DNA from: Candidatus Aminicenantota bacterium
GTDB taxonomy: Bacteria > Acidobacteriota > Aminicenantia > UBA2199
Reading direction: 5' to 3'
DNA: 42,741 nt
Assembly (NCBI GenBank): GCA_026393835.1
Contig: JAPKZK010000168.1
Coordinates: 1 to 42,741 of the forward strand
The notes below the pieces were generated by a model, which searched no databases, had not been told where the DNA came from, and saw only the letters and a list, made by a program, of their open reading frames with translations. Numbering within the stretch: the first letter of the stretch is position 1; each line of letters starts with the position of its first letter. Position numbers and translations under genes: made by a program. Below are positions 17,508 through 26,402 of this stretch, piece after piece.

Positions 17508-20500
17508 TTAATATTTCAGCGTTATTTCCACCAGGATATCCTGTCGTACCGGCTCATTTTTCTCATCATGGTGTAAAAAAACCAGGTGATACTTCCCCAG
17601 GAAACCCGGTCCCGGGTGCCAATAAAACGTCCCCGTTTGCATATCCAATGTGGACCCTACCGGTAAAGGTCTCAGCCGGTTGCCCACCACCATATACCCG
17701 GTTATATCATTCTTTTCAAGAGAGAGCCGGATTTTCAGCCACTCCACTTCCTTGATTTTCACAAGAATATTACTTTTAGTATTGGGGTATACTATTTGAT
17801 CCCTGGCATTTTGCGGGTCGCCTTGCGCCACCCACACAGGGTTAAGGTCTGCCCGCAGCGTTTCCCAATTGTGGGTATCGCGGTTAAAAGCGCCGGTATG
17901 GGATAAGGATATTTTTTGCCCCGTATAAGCTGCAGGGGTGAGGTTTAGACCGGCGGCGATATCGGAAAAATTGACCTGGAAATACCGGCTGCCGATTCCT
18001 GCCATATGACCGGCGCTGTCTTTAACAATCCAATGGATGGTATGAAGTCCTTCCGTCAATATATTGGCCGGCAGCTTGAAATCCGCCCCTCCGGCATTAC
18101 TGTTGGCATACCCTGGGAATAAATCGGCGATATCTTTCCTATAAAGGCCATATCGCGGATGGCCCCTATTTATGCCGTCTATCACCACATCGATGGTAGA
18201 CCCATCCGGGGGAATATGCTGGGGCAGCGGACACAATGCCCACCCCATGTGGGTGCAGTGTCCCCCCCAAAAAACAGCGCCCGGACCAGGAGTATCCAGG
18301 GCGCCGAATGGTTGCACGGCATTGGCATTATCGCATGTAATCGTGGCTTTGCCGAGAGTGACGCAGTTTCCCTCCCGGTCTGTGGCCGCTGCCTGGATGG
18401 TATAAGCGCCATTGCCGTGGCCCGGTAAATAATTCGTCAGCATCATGTAACCCCACCCTGCTTGTTGGCAGAAGGGATAACCAGGATAAGCATATTCGAC
18501 GTCGGGCCGGGCGCCTTCCACTAAAAACCCATTACCGATATAAACAAGTTTTTCTCCTTGCTCCAGGTAAATCTTTACGCTTTCCACCTGGATGTCGTCC
18601 AGCACCCAGCCGGTTACCGGGAGGGTGCCGCTGACCCCGGTGGTCCCGTCGGCGGGCGACTCGAGGAATCCAAAGGGGGCAGTGGATAAACCTGGTTCGA
18701 AAATTTCAAGATTCACGGTAACGGTCTGGGGGGAATTCGCCGCCTGTGGGTCGGTGATATGGATCGATCCGGTGTAACTCCCAGGTTGCAAGTCGGCAGC
18801 GTCGACACTTATAGAAACCATGCCGTTAGCAATGCCGTCGGCGGGGCTCACGTGGAGCCAGGGCGCCGTGGATTCCGCCTGCCAATTTAAAGTCCCGGCG
18901 CCGCCCTGGGAAACCCGGAGCCACTGGCTGTCGGTACACAGGCCCCGGTTCTCGGCGAAATTAAAAAGGGTCCGGCTGAGAATAATGTAAGGCGCGGGGG
19001 CGGCATAGTATTCCCGGCAGCCGATATCATACCCCGCCCCGGTCGGCCGCACATTACCGTCCAGGTCCCGGGTTACGGCGGGAATGGCTTTTCCTGCATC
19101 CACCGCCGGTGAATTTTTCCGCAGTTTGAATTCCGAGGTCAAGTTCGGATTTTGGAGAATGACAGGGAAACCTACGATGGCATCGACGGTGTTGTAAAAA
19201 ATGTTATAATCGGCGGTAATGGCAGCCGCCCCAGGGCCGCCGCTCACGGTTATACCCCCGGTATGTCCGCTAATGATGTTACCGGTAAAATCCAGGGTCG
19301 CGTAATCGCAGACATAAATGCATTCCCCGCCGGTTGTGCGGTTTGCGGGCTTATTATCCGCCAGGGTATTATAGAGCAAAGACCACGTTGTGCTCCCGGT
19401 TGAACCGGGAGTAGAAGGCCCTTTTACGTATATCCCTTCACCGGCCGTGGCGGCCTGGTTTTTGGCCAGGAGGTTATTGGTCATGGCGATAGCAGCAACT
19501 TCACACCCATAAAGCGCACCGCCAAAACCGTTGCCTTGAGTAGAAGCACGATTTTCCAGGAAACGATTTCGAAATAGTGCGATATTCTCTATTTTATTGA
19601 GGTACAAGCCGCCCCCTTCTCCCTGGCCGGTTTTACCGGCGGTATTCCCCCTGAAGGTATTGTTTATAAGCGCTACTTCAATGCCGGTATCCCTGGCTTG
19701 TAAATATGCCCCTCCCCCCCAACCCGGGGCTGACGAATAGGTGTTGGCAGTATTATTTTCAAACAGGGTATCCCTGATGTCGATGGGTTTGCCGGAAGGG
19801 GGGTGGTTAATCCATACGCCTCCTCCTTTCACACCGAAAACAGAAGCCCCGGTATTTTGCATAATTTTACAGCGGGTGACCGTGGCTTTGGCGCCCTTGA
19901 TATAAATCCCTCCCCCTCCGATATCTTCACGGGCGCCCCGATCCACGATAGAGTTGCCGGCGATAGTGCTATCGCCGATAAAGAATATGCCCCCCTCTAC
20001 CCGGATACCGGCGCCGCAGTGGGACTTTCCACCGCGAATGGTTACACCCACAATATTTACCCTGCCGTTGTGAATGTCCATCACCCGGTCGTTGCCGCCT
20101 CCGTCGATAATAGTCTCACTTTCGCCGGCTCCCCGAATGGTGAGATCGGCGGATATATCCAGGTCCCCACCTTTGTTATTGTTTTCTCCACCGGTTCCGC
20201 TTAAATAATAGGTCCCCGCGGGTAAAATAATAACCGTCTCTTTTTTATTCAAGGTGTTTTGATTTGCACGATCGACGGCTTTTCTTAAAGAACCGGGCCC
20301 GGTGTTTCCCGTATGGGATACGTTAATTGTCTCAGTAACCGATTGGTAATACCCGGTTATCGTCATAAATACGACATCCTGTCGGTAAAGAAAATCAAGA
20401 ATTTTCTCAAATTCGCTCCAATCATTATCGTCCCACCAGGGGGGATGCAATTGCAGTAGTAAGTAATAACAATGCTCTAAATCCAATTTATTATAAGCCG

Positions 20501-21140
20501 CTGTAAACTTTTCATAATTCGGCCGCATCGTGGGATATTCAATATCTATTGTTCTTTTCAGGCAAAATTTGTTGGTATTGCTTTTCCCATAGAGCCAAAT
20601 ATCGAATTCATCAATATCGGCCATGGCCCGGGACGTGTTTTCATCGATACCGTTGCAGGGTGCGCCAAATATCCTGCAGCGAATCCCCAGTTTATCCCGG
20701 ATTAGTTGTTGGGATTGTCGGAGGCGAAGCAATTGCACTTCGTAATTTTTTCCCAAAAATTCGCCCATGCCATCCCGTACGCAGGAATGCGTCCAGCCAT
20801 GGTTCCAGATTTCCAGTTGGGGATTTTGGGAAAGTTCGATCAATCGCTCACGGAACGAATCTTCCAAAAGTCTATAGGCATTAATCCCTAAACTTGCTCT
20901 TAAATGGGGGTGGGTTTCCAGGTAATCGATAAACCGTCTACTTGCTGTGTCATTGCCGAAATCATCGGCTTTAAAAATAATCACCGGTTTTTGTGAGTCG
21001 GAAGCGGTTTTATAACCTGGACCAGGGGGTATAGATGCACGAATACCGGCAGTCGGTAAAATAAACCAATGGCACAGGAGTAAAACCATTACCTGGAGGA
21101 GTTTAACATCCAACTGTGTTAGACATTTTGTTTTTTCCAT
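17508..21140 (-). CDS. Secreted multidomain protein: polysaccharide deacetylase-like domain plus beta-helix, BACON and Ig-like domains
   Basis: A 1210-residue exported protein. Residues about 13-33 are hydrophobic (signal or anchor). Residues 50-270 form a NodB-like deacetylase domain: IIFKADDFGN holds the Asp pair (59, 60) and EIWNHGWTH holds the HxxxH metal ligands (114, 118). Residues about 275-700 are a right-handed parallel beta-helix, opening with a CSLREA-like GPGSLRKAVDRAN and repeating GG-x-I-x-N/G rungs, and closing with a choice-of-anchor type segment (SPAVDAG ... GYDIGCREY). A BACON-like module follows (about 720-810: WLRVSQGGAGTLNWQAEST), then two Ig-like domains (about 815-1060) and a beta-rich C-terminus. 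This suggests an extracellular glycan-binding and de-acetylating enzyme. AGGAG lies ahead of the ATG. Whether the deacetylase is active is not shown. Confidence 0.82.
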   Translation of the reverse strand: MEKTKCLTQLDVKLLQVMVLLLCHWFILPTAGIRASIPPGPGYKTASDSQKPVIIFKADDFGNDTASRRFIDYLETHPHLRASLGINAYRLLEDSFRERLIELSQNPQLEIWNHGWTHSCVRDGMGEFLGKNYEVQLLRLRQSQQLIRDKLGIRCRIFGAPCNGIDENTSRAMADIDEFDIWLYGKSNTNKFCLKRTIDIEYPTMRPNYEKFTAAYNKLDLEHCYYLLLQLHPPWWDDNDWSEFEKILDFLYRQDVVFMTITGYYQSVTETINVSHTGNTGPGSLRKAVDRANQNTLNKKETVIILPAGTYYLSGTGGENNNKGGDLDISADLTIRGAGESETIIDGGGNDRVMDIHNGRVNIVGVTIRGGKSHCGAGIRVEGGIFFIGDSTIAGNSIVDRGAREDIGGGGIYIKGAKATVTRCKIMQNTGASVFGVKGGGVWINHPPSGKPIDIRDTLFENNTANTYSSAPGWGGGAYLQARDTGIEVALINNTFRGNTAGKTGQGEGGGLYLNKIENIALFRNRFLENRASTQGNGFGGALYGCEVAAIAMTNNLLAKNQAATAGEGIYVKGPSTPGSTGSTTWSLLYNTLADNKPANRTTGGECIYVCDYATLDFTGNIISGHTGGITVSGGPGAAAITADYNIFYNTVDAIVGFPVILQNPNLTSEFKLRKNSPAVDAGKAIPAVTRDLDGNVRPTGAGYDIGCREYYAAPAPYIILSRTLFNFAENRGLCTDSQWLRVSQGGAGTLNWQAESTAPWLHVSPADGIANGMVSISVDAADLQPGSYTGSIHITDPQAANSPQTVTVNLEIFEPGLSTAPFGFLESPADGTTGVSGTLPVTGWVLDDIQVESVKIYLEQGEKLVYIGNGFLVEGARPDVEYAYPGYPFCQQAGWGYMMLTNYLPGHGNGAYTIQAAATDREGNCVTLGKATITCDNANAVQPFGALDTPGPGAVFWGGHCTHMGWALCPLPQHIPPDGSTIDVVIDGINRGHPRYGLYRKDIADLFPGYANSNAGGADFKLPANILTEGLHTIHWIVKDSAGHMAGIGSRYFQVNFSDIAAGLNLTPAAYTGQKISLSHTGAFNRDTHNWETLRADLNPVWVAQGDPQNARDQIVYPNTKSNILVKIKEVEWLKIRLSLEKNDITGYMVVGNRLRPLPVGSTLDMQTGTFYWHPGPGFLGKYHLVFLHHDEKNEPVRQDILVEITLKY

Positions 21141-21192
21141 TTTTCCATCTCCTGTTATTTATTTCATTCTACCTCATTTTAAACCCTTATTA

Positions 21193-21267
21193 TTATAAAC
21201 TAAACTCAAAAAAAAATCCATTGGTTGTTACCGGTACCGGCAATTCCTGCACTGATGTTTCTTGCAT
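21193..21267 (-). CDS. Small ORF (24 codons) ahead of the deacetylase fusion
   Basis: A short frame with a strong ribosome binding site (GAGGAGG, six bases before the ATG) and no resemblance to a known gene. The peptide starts MQETSVQELPVPV and ends in a phenylalanine-rich tail (GFFFEFSL). It lies 52 bases upstream of the deacetylase fusion gene, in the same orientation, so it may be a leader peptide, a small secreted or modified peptide, or the decayed start of a gene. It contains no cysteine and is not like the precursor at 30.7 kb. Confidence 0.4.
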   Translation of the reverse strand: MQETSVQELPVPVTTNGFFFEFSL

Positions 21268-21490
21268 TTGAAACCTCCTCGTTTAAATATTTATGAAGAG
21301 GCTATAACATCACCGCCATTGAAATTTGTCACACTTCGTTACCGCAAGGATACTGTAAGTGGAGTGCGCGGCGATTGTAAACGTGTGCGAGGGTCTGCAC
21401 CCCGGGGGCGGCATCACGGGCTGGTTTTTAAAATGAGTAGAAAAAACGGGGGCGCTGATTTGGGGACTTGACGGAAGTTTTATCAGAAAT
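21268..21490. other. Intergenic, probable 5' control region
   Basis: No gene-like frame on either strand. It should carry the minus-strand promoter for the small ORF and the 1210-residue protein. No riboswitch or clear -35/-10 pair was identified. G-rich patches (CCCCGGGGGCGG near 21401) and an AT-rich stretch near 21285 are the only notable features. Confidence 0.4.
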
Positions 21491-21525
21491 CTGTGTTAAT
21501 CCGTGTAATCTGTGGACCCGTTTTT
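21491..21525. repeat. Second copy of the 29-bp GGACCCGTTTTT-type repeat
   Basis: Bases 21497-21525 are identical to 16568-16596. Here the repeat encodes the last ten codons and the stop of the MFS gene (tail KNGSTDYTD), in a different frame from the DUF434 tail (KTGPQITRI). Confidence 0.88.
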
Positions 21526-22782
21526 ACGTCTCTCCCTTTTCAGGTATGACATAAATCTCAGGGTGAAAACCAACGAACCCAGCAAACTGAAAATTCCTGC
21601 CAGTAAAATGGTGGTGGGCACGCCGATACTGTGGGCAACGGCCCCGGTAATTAAGTTGCCGAATGGCATGGAGCCGAAGAAGGACAGCAAATAAAAAGCC
21701 ATCACCCTGGCCCGTTTGCCGTCGTCGATGTTGGTTTGCAAAAACGTGTTGCTGGCGGTCATGATGGTCACCATACCGAACCCGGTGATAACCATTAAAA
21801 TAAGCGACAGCATAAAACTCTGGGACCGGGAAAGGGCAATCAACCCCAGTCCGAAAACTGTAGAAGAGGCGGCGGTTATTTTCCACAACCCGCCGGTATC
21901 TTTCCGGGCGGCCAACAAAATGGAACTGAGAAGCGCGCCGACCCCCATTGCCCCCAACAAAAACCCGAGGCTGCGGGGTCCCCCTTTTAATATTTCCGTG
22001 GCCAATATGGGCAGCAGCACGGTGAACGACATTCCCAACAGCGAGATAAAGGAGAAATGGAGCAAGGTGAGGCGTATGGGCCTGGAACCGAAGGTGTAGA
22101 TAAACCCTTCTTTCAATTCTTTTAAAATCCCGGTTTTGACCGGGTAAATATGACCCTGGGTGGTGATTTTCATGGCCAGGAGTGCAAATATCACTGCCAG
22201 GAAACTTAAGGCATTTAAAAGAAAACAGATGCCTTCCCCGGTCAAGGCGATCAACAAACCGGCCACTGAAGGCCCGATTAAACGGGCGCTGTTGAACATG
22301 GCGGAATTCAGGGCGATGGCATTGGAGAGGTCTTCCCGGTTATCCACCAACTGCACGATAAAGGAATGCCGCGTGGGCGCGTCAAGGGCATTGACAACCC
22401 CGAAACATAAACCGATGACGATGATCTGCCAGATGGCGATCCAATGGGTTAATACCAGGACCGCTAAAATCGACGCCAGGATCATCATGCTAACCTGGGT
22501 GACGATCATCATCCGGTAACGGTTCCACCGGTCGGCCAACACGCCGGTCAATGGGGTTAAGATCATCATGGGGGTCTGGATGATAAATCCCACCACCCCC
22601 AACATAAATGCGGATTGCGTCAGGCGGTAAACCAACCAACTCAAGGCGACGTTTTGCATCCAGGTGCCGATAAGCGAAACGCCCTGGCCGAAAAAATATA
22701 AGCGGTAATTACGGGAACGAAAAGCACGGACCAGCGTACCAAACGATTGGGCCGGTTTTAATTTATCGTTATCTTCCGTCAT
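21496..22782 (-). CDS. MFS exporter (EntS/MFS_3-like)
   Basis: A 428-residue major facilitator superfamily protein with twelve predicted transmembrane helices in two halves. The N-terminus (FRSRNYRLYFFGQGVSLIGTWMQNVALSWLVY) and the loop GVLADRWNRYRMM (motif A) match the drug/siderophore exporter branch that includes EntS. The substrate is unknown. The start codon shares one base with the stop of the upstream amidohydrolase (TAATG), so translation is coupled and the two may act on related small molecules. The last ten residues are repeat-encoded and are probably not part of the ancestral protein. Confidence 0.88.
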   Translation of the reverse strand: MTEDNDKLKPAQSFGTLVRAFRSRNYRLYFFGQGVSLIGTWMQNVALSWLVYRLTQSAFMLGVVGFIIQTPMMILTPLTGVLADRWNRYRMMIVTQVSMMILASILAVLVLTHWIAIWQIIVIGLCFGVVNALDAPTRHSFIVQLVDNREDLSNAIALNSAMFNSARLIGPSVAGLLIALTGEGICFLLNALSFLAVIFALLAMKITTQGHIYPVKTGILKELKEGFIYTFGSRPIRLTLLHFSFISLLGMSFTVLLPILATEILKGGPRSLGFLLGAMGVGALLSSILLAARKDTGGLWKITAASSTVFGLGLIALSRSQSFMLSLILMVITGFGMVTIMTASNTFLQTNIDDGKRARVMAFYLLSFFGSMPFGNLITGAVAHSIGVPTTILLAGIFSLLGSLVFTLRFMSYLKRERRKNGSTDYTD

Positions 22783-24056
22783 TATAATTTTCTCATTTTT
22801 TCCCAGAGTTTGTTCCCCATCTCACGGGAGAAATGCAGGATTTCATCTTCCTCCACTGTCAGCGCTTTCCTGTTTTTCACGATGAGCCGGCCGTCGGAGA
22901 TGACGCTTTCCACGTGGCGGGAATCGATGCCGTAAACGAAATGGCCGGTGAAATTGTTTTGCCGGATTTCCGTGGGAGTATCATAATCCAGTATCGCCAG
23001 GTTGTTTTCTCCATCGCCGGTGAAACGGTTTTCTTTTAAATAGTGGTGGACTTTCCGGAACCGCTGGTAGATGCCGTCCGTGGTTATGGGCTCCACGCTT
23101 TGCCCCACCAGGTAAGCCGCTTTGGCGCTCCTCAGCATATCGCCGTGCATGCCGTCCGTGCCCAGCATGATATTGTCTCCCAGCCCACTGGAGTTAAAGA
23201 TGCCGACATTATTATTCAGGTTACTTTCTGTATTTTGCGCCACATAAACCGGCGACTTTTGGAGAAGATTCCTCTCTTCCGGGTCCAGGTGGAGGCAGTG
23301 GACCAGGATTGTTTTGGGAAAGGCCAGGACGCCGGCCCGGGAGAATCGTTGGATAACCCGTTTTCCATGGTCTCGCAGGCAGTAGTCCTGGTCGATTTGG
23401 TCTTCGGCGGCGTGCACATGGATACCGGAGTTGTATTTTTCCGCCAGGGTCACGGCTTGTTTAAGCAGGTGGTCCCCCACTGTGAAAGAAGCATGGAGTC
23501 CCACCAGGCCCTGGTTTTTGTTTTTCAAATAGTTTTCCGTTTCTTCGAGGCCTTTTTGTCGGGGGATCAAGCCGTCCCGGTCGGATAGCTCGTAACAGAG
23601 CAGGTGGGATACACCCACTTTATCGAAAGCCGCGGCAATGGTTTCCAGGGAGTTATCGATGGCGAAAGGGGAAGCGTGATGGTCGATGACGAAGGTGAGG
23701 CCGTTTTTAGCGCAGTAGAGCGCGGTGGAGAGCGCGCTGGCTTCGATCATTTTAAGGTCCAGGCATTTGTCCAGGGTCCACCAGACGTATTGTAATACTT
23801 CATGGAAATTGGTGGGAATTCTTTTGGGGGCGCCCATTCCCCTGGCCAGTGCGGAATAAACATGATGGTGTCCGCAGGCAAAGGATTTCATCACCAGTTT
23901 CCCGGTGCAATCCAGCACCGTATCGGTTTCTTCTTCAGCGAATTTTGGCGCAAATTCGATTTTTCCTCCCGGTCCCCGGTGGACTTTGATGGAGGTTTTT
24001 TTTAACTCCAGGGTTTCCCAATCAACATAAGTGGCATCCTTCAGATAAAGGGTCAT
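22782..24056 (-). CDS. SsnA-like amidohydrolase (metal-dependent deaminase family)
   Basis: A 424-residue amidohydrolase-superfamily enzyme with a TIM-barrel core. Metal ligands are visible: the first motif SFACGHHHVYSALARGM (HxH), a His in IHVHAAED, a His in LVHCLHLD, and the Asp of IMLGTDGMHGDM. The CGHHHVYSA sequence is characteristic of the SsnA branch, found near purine-degradation genes in other bacteria, while the wider family includes chlorohydrolases and guanine/adenosine deaminases. The N-terminal beta-sandwich (MTLYLKDATYVDWETLE) and the C-terminal VISDGRLIVKN strand complete the fold. Coupled to the MFS gene by a TAATG overlap. The substrate is unproven; a purine or related amide is a guess from the family. 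Confidence 0.87.
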   Translation of the reverse strand: MTLYLKDATYVDWETLELKKTSIKVHRGPGGKIEFAPKFAEEETDTVLDCTGKLVMKSFACGHHHVYSALARGMGAPKRIPTNFHEVLQYVWWTLDKCLDLKMIEASALSTALYCAKNGLTFVIDHHASPFAIDNSLETIAAAFDKVGVSHLLCYELSDRDGLIPRQKGLEETENYLKNKNQGLVGLHASFTVGDHLLKQAVTLAEKYNSGIHVHAAEDQIDQDYCLRDHGKRVIQRFSRAGVLAFPKTILVHCLHLDPEERNLLQKSPVYVAQNTESNLNNNVGIFNSSGLGDNIMLGTDGMHGDMLRSAKAAYLVGQSVEPITTDGIYQRFRKVHHYLKENRFTGDGENNLAILDYDTPTEIRQNNFTGHFVYGIDSRHVESVISDGRLIVKNRKALTVEEDEILHFSREMGNKLWEKMRKL

Positions 24057-24106
24057 GGTGTTCTCCTTTTTTTCAAAAAACGTAGGGGTTTGATTAATCT
24101 CACCGG

Positions 24107-24961
24107 CTATTTCAACAGGAATTGTAATTGAAAACCAAGTGCATCTTTTACGGCATGCCGCAGTTCCTTAGTAAGGCATCTCATGTAAAAGATCGAGGGC
24201 CTGATGGAACCCCGACCGTAACGAACACCAACGGCAATACTATTAGTGGAAGGCTCAATGCTGGTGTCCTCATCCCCGGCGGCGCCGAGGAGCACGAAGA
24301 AACCGGCCAGTTCCGTCCTGAACGTAAAATCCCCGGCCCGGAACGCCCCGTAAAAACCATAAGGGAGATAAGCGATGGACTCTATATAACCCTCATCGCC
24401 GATTGACATGGCCAGTCCCATTTCATATCCTAATTCGAATTTTCCCAGGCTGGCGTAAGTCAAATAGTTGACCCTGAAGTCCCACATTTTGCCCGCATAT
24501 TTAGGGAAATTGATAGGATCAGTAGGCATTGCTATAAAAAAAGTATGCCATCTATCATCCGTGCCTGTCGGGAGATAAGCCCCCACTGAGAAAATAGAAT
24601 TATTCTTTTTCCGGGAGTGCTTCCATTGGATTCCCAGGTAAAGGTTCCCACGCATCGTTTCATTGCTAATACTATTGATCGCAATGGGAAAGGACGCTTC
24701 GAAATTCACCCTGCCATTTGAATTGTATATCGGCGTATTAATGGAAAGATCATAAATCCCGGAAAATAGGGATAGACTCTTTTGATAATAATAAGTTTGA
24801 TCTAAATTCGGATGTAGGAATTTCAGTGTAATTCGCGTCCTGTCTCCGGGCCATTCTTGCAGCATAAACCACTGGGCCGAAGCCAGCAGCGGCAGGAAGA
24901 GAAAAAGCATCCCTGAAATAATCCCCCTCTTGATCGACCTTTTTCGTTGCATTTTCATCAT
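24107..24961 (-). CDS. Outer-membrane beta-barrel protein, function unknown
   Basis: A 284-residue exported protein. The signal peptide is clear (KRSIKRGIISGMLFLFLPLLASAQ, written with breaks: basic start, hydrophobic core, ASAQ cleavage). The mature part alternates polar and hydrophobic residues in about ten to twelve beta strands with Tyr/Phe/Trp girdles (GNLYLGIQWKH, IFSVGAYLPTGTDDRW, IAVGVRYGRGSIRPSIFYM), typical of a transporter or lipid-type barrel such as the phenol MetA or DUF3187 groups, but no family is recognised securely. It ends FQLQFLLK. An upstream in-frame ATG (25132) is discounted because GGAGG lies six bases ahead of the ATG at 24961 and a consensus promoter precedes it. Confidence 0.72.
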   Translation of the reverse strand: MMKMQRKRSIKRGIISGMLFLFLPLLASAQWFMLQEWPGDRTRITLKFLHPNLDQTYYYQKSLSLFSGIYDLSINTPIYNSNGRVNFEASFPIAINSISNETMRGNLYLGIQWKHSRKKNNSIFSVGAYLPTGTDDRWHTFFIAMPTDPINFPKYAGKMWDFRVNYLTYASLGKFELGYEMGLAMSIGDEGYIESIAYLPYGFYGAFRAGDFTFRTELAGFFVLLGAAGDEDTSIEPSTNSIAVGVRYGRGSIRPSIFYMRCLTKELRHAVKDALGFQLQFLLK

Positions 24962-25004
24962 TGTAAACCTCCATGATTGCCTATATTTAAAATCGGGCAT
25001 TATC

Positions 25005-25033
25005 ATTATAAGAAGTCTTTTAAAAAGAGTCAA
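25005..25033 (-). promoter_or_regulatory. Consensus sigma-70 promoter for the barrel gene
   Basis: Minus-strand TTGACT (25028-25033), a 17-base spacer and a perfect TATAAT (25005-25010), about 44 bases ahead of the start codon at 24961. It separates this gene from the HI0933 gene upstream and argues against the longer open frame being translated. Confidence 0.85.
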
Positions 25034-25110
25034 GGTTTTATGGAAGGAATTCAAACCCGCTATTTTTAAAATAGAAAGATTTCGACTGCCCCCCGATCTT
25101 TTCTTAAAGG

Positions 25111-25149
25111 GCCTGCCGCCTAAAAACAGCATGTTTTTTTTAGCGGCCT
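25111..25149 (-). terminator. Possible terminator of the HI0933-type gene
   Basis: An imperfect hairpin about 14 bases downstream of the stop at 25163. GCCGCTAAAAA-type and TTTTTAGGCGGC arms pair with one bulge. The stem contains its own A/T runs rather than a clean trailing U-tract, so support is moderate. Confidence 0.35.
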
Positions 25150-25162
25150 TAGGGCTTCCGTG

Positions 25163-26398
25163 TTATGCGCCGGTTGAGCCGAGTGAGATAGCAGCCAGAT
25201 ACCCCGTGGAAAAAGCCGCTTGTATATTATATCCTCCTGTATCGCCATCGATATCCAGCACTTCCCCAGCAAAAAATAAATCCTTCACTAATTTCGACTC
25301 AATCGTTTTGGAGGATACTTCATTCAATGATATACCACCCCTGGTTACCATCGCAATATCAAAACCGCCAATATTTTCAATAACAAACGGGTATTCACAA
25401 AATGAATCCACAACCCGGGTTCTCATCTTCTTATTTATAAAGGCAAGCTTCTCATTGCGATCGAGGCCCAGTTCCATTAAGATAATCCTTACCAAACTAA
25501 CAGGTATATCATACCCTTTTAGAAACTTTCCAATCGATATCTTACCTTCCCTTTCGGCTGCTTCGATAAATGTTCTTGTGAAATCTTCTCCCTTCCGGTT
25601 TGCAAAGTCGATTTTGAGAATATCTTTCTTTTCCATATATCTTGAAAAATCAAGTATCCCCGGACCGGACAAACCGGTATGCGTGAACCCGATATCTCCG
25701 CGATGCTCTCTTATCTTTTTATTATCGCGATACAGGTATACGGTTCTATTTTGTAACGATACCCCGGAAATTTCTCCGAGTTTGTAATCTTTTATGAAAA
25801 CCGGGGTTAACGCCGGTTTGGGTGAAACTATCGTATGCCCCAGGTCTTCCGCCAGGTCATACCCGTCTCCCGATGACCCGGAGGAAGGGTAGGATTTACC
25901 TCCTGTTGAAATCACCAGTTTATGGCAGATATATTCATTGTTTTTCGTTTTAATCCAAAACCCCCGGTCTCTTTTTTCTACTTTTAAAACGGCTTCATTA
26001 TAGTTGATTCTCACGTTATTTTTTTTACATTCATCGATTAATATGGCCAGGACATCCCTGGAATTTCCCGAACGGGGAAACGCTTTGCCATTCTTATCTA
26101 TAATGATCCCCAGGCCTTTTTCCCGGAAGAAATTCATCAAATCATCGTTTGAGAACTGTCTCAAAGCGGTCTTTAAAAACCTGGAGTTATCGCCGTAATG
26201 TTTAAAGAACTCGCTTATATCGCCCGAATGGGTCATATTGCAGCGCCCTGACCCGGATATTAAGAGTTTTTTACCGGGGACCGCATTCTTCTCTAAGACA
26301 AGAACTTGTTTACCGTTTTTTATGTTTACAGCCGTGAACAATCCGGCGGGGCCGGCCCCGATTATGATTAAATCGAATTGACGGGATAAATCGTTCAA
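25163..26398 (-). CDS. HI0933/YhiN-family flavoprotein
   Basis: A 411-residue FAD/NAD(P)-binding protein of the HI0933 (BaiN/YhiN) family. The dinucleotide-binding motif is IIIGAGPAGLFTAV near the start, and the family signature ISGSGRCNMTH is at about residues 47-57. A second conserved block near the end, FFAGEVLDIDGDTGGYNIQAAFSTG, holds the last FAD contacts. Members reduce double bonds in some gut bile-acid pathways (BaiN), but most have no known substrate. It lies four bases downstream of the ogt-like gene on the same strand, so a phoU-ogt-HI0933 operon is likely. Assignment to family is secure, function open. Confidence 0.9.
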   Translation of the reverse strand: MNDLSRQFDLIIIGAGPAGLFTAVNIKNGKQVLVLEKNAVPGKKLLISGSGRCNMTHSGDISEFFKHYGDNSRFLKTALRQFSNDDLMNFFREKGLGIIIDKNGKAFPRSGNSRDVLAILIDECKKNNVRINYNEAVLKVEKRDRGFWIKTKNNEYICHKLVISTGGKSYPSSGSSGDGYDLAEDLGHTIVSPKPALTPVFIKDYKLGEISGVSLQNRTVYLYRDNKKIREHRGDIGFTHTGLSGPGILDFSRYMEKKDILKIDFANRKGEDFTRTFIEAAEREGKISIGKFLKGYDIPVSLVRIILMELGLDRNEKLAFINKKMRTRVVDSFCEYPFVIENIGGFDIAMVTRGGISLNEVSSKTIESKLVKDLFFAGEVLDIDGDTGGYNIQAAFSTGYLAAISLGSTGA

Positions 26399-26402
26399 AA
26401 CT

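Noticed and set aside
24962..25132. 57-residue upstream extension of the barrel gene
   Set aside because: It covers the consensus promoter and has no signal peptide; the ATG at 24961 has the ribosome binding site.
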